A DNA stretch of 20,441 nucleotides from Thioalkalivibrio sp. Its GTDB lineage: Bacteria > Pseudomonadota > Gammaproteobacteria > Ectothiorhodospirales > Ectothiorhodospiraceae. The stretch's first letter is position 1; every line of letters begins with the position of its first letter. Below are positions 16,512-20,441 of this stretch, piece after piece. The notes under the pieces are model-generated. The model saw only the letters and a program-made list of their open reading frames with translations. It searched no databases and had not been told where the DNA came from. The position numbers and the translations under genes are program-made. The stretch covers positions 1 to 20,441 of the forward strand of contig PWGH01000103.1 of NCBI GenBank assembly GCA_003555285.1, read 5' to 3'.

Positions 16512-17772
16512 TTCCTGGTTCAACGATTGCCAGGTCCAGTCGATCCTGATGGATACCCGTTTGGCGGTGGCCGTTTTGAATCCCGGCGGACAGGTGCATC
16601 TGGCCAATCCCCGGTTTATCGCGGCCATGAACGGCGCAGTTCCGGCTCCCGAGCAGCTTCGGTATCTGCTGGCACAGACCACCCCGGCCCGTGCGATGCT
16701 GCGTACTCCCACCGGAAGCTCGGCCGGGATCGAGGCCTTGATGCTGTCGGTCGGGGGGTGCGTGCTGTTGATTCTCGAGGCTGCCGAACAGGAGATCGAG
16801 ACCCTGCGGGAGCGGTTGGCGGAACTGGAGCGACTCAGCACCACGGACCGCCTGACCGGGGTCTGGAACCGCGTGCACATGGATCGGGCGATCGAGGCTG
16901 AGGTCGCTCGGGCCGAACGTCATCAGCAAGCGGTGTCACTGATTCTGCTCGACATCGACCACTTCAAGCGGATTAATGACGATCATGGACACGCCGTAGG
17001 CGACGAGGTCCTTCAGGAGTTGGTAGCCCGCCTGAATCAAGGCCTGCGGTTGACCGACAGCCTGTACCGATGGGGGGGCGAGGAATTCCTGATCCTGGCA
17101 ACGGATACCGGCTTTGAGGGCGCCGGCGCCCTCGCGGAGCGTTTGCGGATCAAGGTGGCCGATGCACCCTTTCCGGACGTGGGGCCGGTGTCGATCAGCC
17201 TGGGTGTTGCGGAATACCTGCCGGGTGAATCCAGCAAACTCTGGTTCGACCGCGCCGATAACTACCTGTATCAGGCCAAGAACGGCGGGCGTAACCGGGT
17301 CATGGTGGATCCCCGCAGCGCATCGGACGTGCGCGAGCACGACCACAGACGCTCCCCCTTCGAACTGGTCTGGCAGGCGAGCTACGCCTCGGGCCACCGG
17401 ATGATCGACGAGGAACATCAACACCTGTTCGTGTTGGTCAATCGGGCCATCGCCGAGGCGATCAAGGTGCCCAAACGCAACGGGCAGCACCTCACGCGTG
17501 CGCTTGCCTCCCTGTTGGAGCATATCGAAGCGCATTTTGCTCATGAGGAGGCGATCCTCGAGGCCTGCAACTTCAGGGGGCTGCAGGGCCATCGCAAGGC
17601 CCATCAGTACCTGTTGAAACGGGCTCGGGAAGTGAAACGGGCGAGCGAGAAGGGGCCGGTTCCGCTGGGTACGCTGGTGGAGTTTCTGGCCCAGGAGGTG
17701 GTTCTGCAGCACATTGTGGGTGCCGACCAGAAGTTCTTCGCTCTGGTCGCGGCGGCTGAGGATCGGCAATGA
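16501..17772 (+). CDS. Diguanylate cyclase with C-terminal hemerythrin domain
   Basis: The 423-residue protein has three parts. Residues 1-95 look like a small PAS-like sensor module (MDTRLAVAVLNPGGQVHLANPRF). A short helical linker (97-112) leads into a full GGDEF domain with GGEEF at 192-196 and an RxxD inhibitory-site motif (RLTD, 183-186) five residues before it. Residues 287-416 are a bacteriohemerythrin domain with the seven expected iron ligands visible: His306, His345, Glu349, His364, His368, His404, Asp409. It should make c-di-GMP and respond to O2 or redox state through the di-iron site; similar DGC-hemerythrin fusions are known. ATG 16501 is preferred to ATG 16489 because GAGG (16491-16494) lies six bases before it. 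It appears to be the only complete c-di-GMP enzyme in this window. Confidence 0.93.
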   Translation: MTDDSWFNDCQVQSILMDTRLAVAVLNPGGQVHLANPRFIAAMNGAVPAPEQLRYLLAQTTPARAMLRTPTGSSAGIEALMLSVGGCVLLILEAAEQEIETLRERLAELERLSTTDRLTGVWNRVHMDRAIEAEVARAERHQQAVSLILLDIDHFKRINDDHGHAVGDEVLQELVARLNQGLRLTDSLYRWGGEEFLILATDTGFEGAGALAERLRIKVADAPFPDVGPVSISLGVAEYLPGESSKLWFDRADNYLYQAKNGGRNRVMVDPRSASDVREHDHRRSPFELVWQASYASGHRMIDEEHQHLFVLVNRAIAEAIKVPKRNGQHLTRALASLLEHIEAHFAHEEAILEACNFRGLQGHRKAHQYLLKRAREVKRASEKGPVPLGTLVEFLAQEVVLQHIVGADQKFFALVAAAEDRQ

Positions 17773-17867
17773 ACGGGGCATGAACCCGTGATGGCGACCG
17801 GCCGATCCCGCGCCTGTCCCGTTCTCACCGCCCGTTCTCCCTCCCCCCGTGAATACCCGTGCACCCC

Positions 17868-17911
17868 CTTTGAGCACCGGTGTGCTCGCACCTCGGTGTG
17901 TACCCTCAAAG
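17868..17911. terminator. Possible terminator hairpin between convergent genes
   Basis: CTTTGAG (17868-17874) pairs with CTCAAAG (17905-17911); nested in it GAGCAC (17872-17877) pairs with GTGCTC (17882-17887) as an alternative. It lies between the cyclase gene and the convergent fpr gene. No T-run follows the stem on either strand, so confidence is low. Confidence 0.3.
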
Positions 17912-17923
17912 CCCGGGTGACCC

Positions 17924-18676
17924 TTACGCGTCGTCGCGGGCGCTCACGAAGGCCTGTTCCACCGTGAAATTACCAACACCCTTGTAGCTGGTCATCGTCC
18001 AGCCGGCGGCCTTCAGGTAGGCGGTCATCTCCCGGTTCATGTCCGGATTGCCGCATAGCATTACCCGATCGACCTCCGGATCGGCCGCGGGCAGACCCAG
18101 CATCTCGAACAGCGCCCCGGTGCGAAAGAGTTCCGCGCCGCGCCGGGTGTTGGCGTGGGCCTCCCGCGTCACCGTGGGCACGTAGCGCAGCCGGTCACCC
18201 GCGCGTCGCTCGATCTCCTCGCGGTAGCTCAGTTCCGGCGCGGTACGCACGCTGTGCACCAGGATTACCCGCTCGACATGCGCAAAGACCGCCTCGCCGC
18301 GGATCAGGGAGATGAACGGGGCGATCCCGGTGCCGGTGGCGAGCAGGTACAGGTTGCGCCCCGGCAGCACATGATCCAGGGTCAGCGAACCGGTGACCTT
18401 GCTGTTGATCCAGATGCTGTCCCCGACGTCGATCCCAGCCAGTTGGCTGGTCAGCGGACCGTCCGGCACATGAATGCTGAGAAACTCGAGCTCCGGTTCC
18501 TGCGGGTCCGAGACGATCGAGTAGGCACGCGGAATCAGGCGGCCCTCGCGGCGCAGCCCCAGGGTCACGAATTGCCCGTTCCGAAAGTGAAAACCCTCCG
18601 GGCGGGTCGCCTTGAAGCTGAAGGTCTTGGGCGACCAGCGCCGGACCTCGGTGATGCTTTGTTCGTTGTACGGCAA
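17924..18676 (-). CDS. fpr: Ferredoxin/flavodoxin-NADP+ reductase
   Basis: The 250-residue flavoprotein has the FAD-binding RAYS at residues 50-53, the NADP-binding GTGIAPFISLI at 115-125 and LCGNPDM at 207-213, in the usual order. It exchanges electrons between NADPH and ferredoxin or flavodoxin in the cytoplasm. The frame is open far upstream to an ATG at 18904, but the extra 76 residues are unlike any reductase. I place the start at TTG 18676: it gives (M)PYNEQSITEVRRW, the normal N-terminus and length of bacterial Fpr, and an AGGAG lies nine bases upstream (within 18686-18690). No ATG or GTG occurs at a suitable place. The gene is divergent from the SLAC1-family gene across a 246-base gap in which I see no convincing promoter. 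Confidence 0.92.
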   Translation of the reverse strand: MPYNEQSITEVRRWSPKTFSFKATRPEGFHFRNGQFVTLGLRREGRLIPRAYSIVSDPQEPELEFLSIHVPDGPLTSQLAGIDVGDSIWINSKVTGSLTLDHVLPGRNLYLLATGTGIAPFISLIRGEAVFAHVERVILVHSVRTAPELSYREEIERRAGDRLRYVPTVTREAHANTRRGAELFRTGALFEMLGLPAADPEVDRVMLCGNPDMNREMTAYLKAAGWTMTSYKGVGNFTVEQAFVSARDDA

Positions 18677-18922
18677 GGCCTTTTTCTCCTTTCTGGATGC
18701 GCCGAACCCTACCAGTAACTTGGGGCCTGGCGCATGAACGGCGGCCTTGGGTGGGGGAATAGGGCATGGCCCGCAGACCGGGCGGCATCTCGCAGACCGG
18801 TTGCGTCCGTCGCGCCGGCCAAGGATCATGGCCACCGCTATCGGACCGGTGCTGTCCGGTTTCCGACGTACTTGCGGCCCTTGGTGGGTGCATTCGCGGT
18901 TCATTGCATGGAGAGAAGGCCG

Positions 18923-19903
18923 ATGACCCGATCCTTACGGGCCCGATCCTTACGGGAATGTGTGGAGCACTTCCCGCTGTCGATGTTCGGGCTGGTGATG
19001 GGGCTCACCGGTTTGGGCCTCGGCTGGCGGGCCTGGGGCGCACAGGTGGGGATCGAATGGGCCGGGGAGCCGGTGTTGATGGTCTCCTGGCTGGCCTTCT
19101 TCTTCCTGGCCTTCCTGTTCATCTTCAAGACCGTGCAACACCCGGCCGAGATGATCATCGACCTGCGCCATCCGGTGCGCCTGAACTACCTGGCGGCGGT
19201 GTCCATTTCAATGGTGCTGATGGGCATCGTTCTGCAGCCCCACGAACCCCTGCCGGCGCGCGGCATTTTCTTACTCGGTGCCGGCCTGCATCTGATCATC
19301 ACCGTCCTGGTGGTGAATTTCTGGATGCACCATGCCCGCTTTGCGATCACCCAGGTCAACCCCGCCTGGTTCATTCCGGCGGTGGGCAATGTGCTGATTC
19401 CGCTGCCGGCGGTGACCTTCGGTTATGCCGAACTCGGCTGGTTCTTCTTCAGCATCGGGATGCTGTTCTGGGCGATGCTGATGACCATCGTGTTCTACCG
19501 CATCCTGTTTCACGAGCCGCTGCCGAACCGGGTGTTGCCCACGCTGTATATCCTGATTGCGCCGCCGGCGGTGGGTTTTCTTGCCTACACCCAATTGGTC
19601 GGCGAACTCGATGCGGCCGCGCGCATGCTCTATTTCATCGGTCTCTTTCTGACCCTGTTGCTGCTCACCCGGATCCACGGGCAACTCCAGATGCCCTTTG
19701 CCCTCTCCTGGTGGGCTTATACCTTCCCGTTGGCGGCGATCAGCCTGGCCAGCATGGAAATGGCGCGCCTGAGCGGTTATGCGGCCTATTTCTGGGTCGG
19801 TGTGGCGCTGCTGCTGGGGTTGTCAGCGCTGGTGGTTGCCCTGCTGGTGCTGACCGTTCGCGCCGCCCTGCAGGGCACCTTCTGCCGCGCCGAGGAACCC
19901 TGA
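18923..19903 (+). CDS. SLAC1/TehA-family anion channel or transporter
   Basis: The 326-residue protein is almost entirely hydrophobic, with about ten predicted membrane helices, starting at HFPLSMFGLVMGLTGLGLGW and ending in WVGVALLLGLSALVVALLVL. This is the C4-dicarboxylate transporter/malic-acid transport (SLAC1, TehA) family, which forms anion-conducting channels in the inner membrane. The HFPLSMFGLVMGLTGL segment and AYTFPLAAISLAS near the C-terminus are typical. ATG 18923 is used; GGAG and AGAAGG upstream (18910-18919) support it, though ATG 18908 in the same frame is possible and upstream codons to 18734 are unlikely. The N-terminal tail contains a perfect 15-bp tandem duplication. The transported anion cannot be read from sequence. 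Confidence 0.88.
   Translation: MTRSLRARSLRECVEHFPLSMFGLVMGLTGLGLGWRAWGAQVGIEWAGEPVLMVSWLAFFFLAFLFIFKTVQHPAEMIIDLRHPVRLNYLAAVSISMVLMGIVLQPHEPLPARGIFLLGAGLHLIITVLVVNFWMHHARFAITQVNPAWFIPAVGNVLIPLPAVTFGYAELGWFFFSIGMLFWAMLMTIVFYRILFHEPLPNRVLPTLYILIAPPAVGFLAYTQLVGELDAAARMLYFIGLFLTLLLLTRIHGQLQMPFALSWWAYTFPLAAISLASMEMARLSGYAAYFWVGVALLLGLSALVVALLVLTVRAALQGTFCRAEEP
18927..18956 (+). repeat. 15-bp tandem duplication at the channel gene's 5' end
   Basis: CCCGATCCTTACGGG occurs twice back to back (18927-18941 and 18942-18956). It duplicates five codons in frame, giving RSLRA-RSLRE in the cytoplasmic N-terminal tail. Confidence 0.9.
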
Positions 19904-19916
19904 GCCCGTCGGATGG

Positions 19917-19938
19917 GTCCCCGGTCCGGACCGGGGAC
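19917..19938. terminator. Perfect 22-bp palindrome downstream of the channel gene
   Basis: GTCCCCGGTCC at 19917-19927 is followed directly by its exact reverse complement to 19938. As RNA it would form a very stable GC-rich hairpin 14 bases after the channel gene's stop. There is no T-run, so it may be an atypical terminator or 3' stabiliser rather than a classic intrinsic terminator; a dimeric protein site is also possible. The rest of the gap up to 20052 shows no other structure I could support. Confidence 0.45.
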
Positions 19939-20052
19939 ACCCCGCTCGGCTCTGCAGCGCTTTCTAAGAGTCGCGGTCAAGGGCGGTGGGGTGGGTGCGC
20001 GGCGCTTCACTCGCGCTGCGCGTCGGCGCTGATCGGGTGATCGCAGGGGCCG

Positions 20053-20088
20053 TTGTAAAAATTATGTAACATCGCTGGTGTCTAATAA
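20053..20088 (+). promoter_or_regulatory. Candidate Pho box and -10 for phoB
   Basis: TTGTAAAAATTATGTAACAT at 20053-20072 contains two TGTAA direct repeats 11 bases apart (20054 and 20065), the spacing of PhoB half-sites in a Pho box (TGTCA/TGTAA repeats). TAATAA at 20083-20088 lies about ten bases downstream, where the -10 of PhoB-activated promoters is expected since the box replaces the -35. This fits autoregulation of phoB. Called by eye from the consensus. Confidence 0.6.
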
Positions 20089-20115
20089 CGGCAGGTTTCA
20101 GCGCGAGAATGTGCG

Positions 20116-20441
20116 ATGACAGTCACCCTCCTCCTGGTGGAGGACGATGCGGCGGTGCGGGAGGTGGTCGCGCTGGGGCTGCAGAAGGCGGGCTTCCGGG
20201 TGGTCGAGGCCGCCGATGTGCGCCAAGCGCGCGGGTTGTTGCTCGATCCGCGCCCGGATCTGATCCTGCTCGACTGGATGCTGCCCGACGTGAGCGGCGT
20301 GGAATGGGCGCGCAGCCTGAAGGAGTCGCCGCACACCCGGGACCTGCCGATCATCATGCTCACCGCCCGCGGCGAGGAAGAGGATCGCGTCCGCGGGCTC
20401 GAGGTCGGCGCCGACGACTACGTGACCAAGCCCTTCTCGGC
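20116..20441 (+). CDS. phoB: Phosphate regulon response regulator PhoB (partial, 3' end outside window)
   Basis: The 108 visible residues are the receiver domain of an OmpR/PhoB-class regulator. Key positions match PhoB numbering: Glu9/Asp10/Asp11, phospho-acceptor Asp53 in [13 protein letters not shown], Thr83 in [14 protein letters not shown], and Lys105 in DDYVTKPFS. The [10 protein letters not shown] and [20 protein letters not shown] segments are especially PhoB-like compared with other OmpR-family members. The DNA-binding winged helix, and probably phoR, would lie beyond the window. The ATG at 20116 gives the usual [11 protein letters not shown] start. The upstream candidate Pho box supports both the identification and autoregulation. 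Without the C-terminal domain, another OmpR-family regulator cannot be fully excluded. Confidence 0.85.
   Translation, partial: MTVTLLLVEDDAAVREVVALGLQKAGFRVVEAADVRQARGLLLDPRPDLILLDWMLPDVSGVEWARSLKESPHTRDLPIIMLTARGEEEDRVRGLEVGADDYVTKPFS

Noticed and set aside
17773..17789. ACGGG/CCCGT inverted repeat right after the cyclase gene as a terminator
   Set aside because: Only five base pairs with a seven-base loop and no T-run; too weak to list.
18734..18922. N-terminal extension of the SLAC1-family protein
   Set aside because: About 60 Arg/Pro-rich residues with no homology; a ribosome-binding site precedes ATG 18923 and the family starts there.

Overview
The window is dense, high-GC DNA with short intergenic gaps, many stop/start overlaps and genes on both strands. 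Gene content and order fit a gammaproteobacterium. The rodZ-hisS-yfgM-bamB-der block is the classic gammaproteobacterial arrangement, but ispG, usually between rodZ and hisS, is absent here. A Chromatiales/Ectothiorhodospiraceae-like organism is my best guess from GC content and gene mix; the lineage is not pinned down by anything in the sequence. No tRNA, rRNA, CRISPR array or insertion sequence was seen.

Layout. (1) 1-6265, plus strand: envelope and translation operon: 3' end of rodZ, hisS, yfgM, bamB, der and a class I/II aminotransferase. Two gaps in this operon are bridged by tiny ORFs that overlap the stop of one gene and the start of the next. (2) 6242-6423: convergent junction holding a 26-bp tandem repeat that re-copies the aminotransferase 3' end, then a hairpin. 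(3) 6424-12291, minus strand: likely transcribed hisI, cysS, DUF1007 protein, NicO-type Ni/Co transporter, long-chain acyl-CoA ligase. The ligase carries an 18-bp minisatellite inside its coding sequence. (4) 12405-15363, plus strand: a signalling cluster that looks dismantled. It has a histidine kinase reduced to its ATPase domain, an intact Rcp1-like response regulator, a receiver protein that breaks off at the start of a second receiver domain, and a GAF-PAS-GGDEF fragment followed out of frame by the C-terminal half of an EAL domain. Three separate junctions look like deletions. (5) 15459-17772, plus strand: a succinylglutamate desuccinylase/aspartoacylase-family protein overlapping an intact diguanylate cyclase with a C-terminal hemerythrin domain. 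(6) 17924-18676, minus strand: ferredoxin-NADP reductase (fpr) with a TTG start. (7) 18923-19903, plus strand: SLAC1/TehA-family anion channel. (8) 20053-end: candidate Pho box, then the receiver domain of phoB, cut by the window end.

How the genes work together. Block 1 serves cell shape, outer-membrane protein assembly, ribosome maturation and tRNA charging. DUF1007 and NicO are a recurrent metal-transport pair, here placed between cysS and an unrelated lipid enzyme. The only c-di-GMP enzyme that looks functional is the hemerythrin-linked cyclase, because the neighbouring GGDEF/EAL gene has lost both catalytic signatures. A recurring theme is short tandem duplication (18, 18, 26 and 15 bp, plus a degenerate array in a receiver gene) together with apparent internal deletions, which suggests frequent slippage or, alternatively, assembly problems in this stretch.
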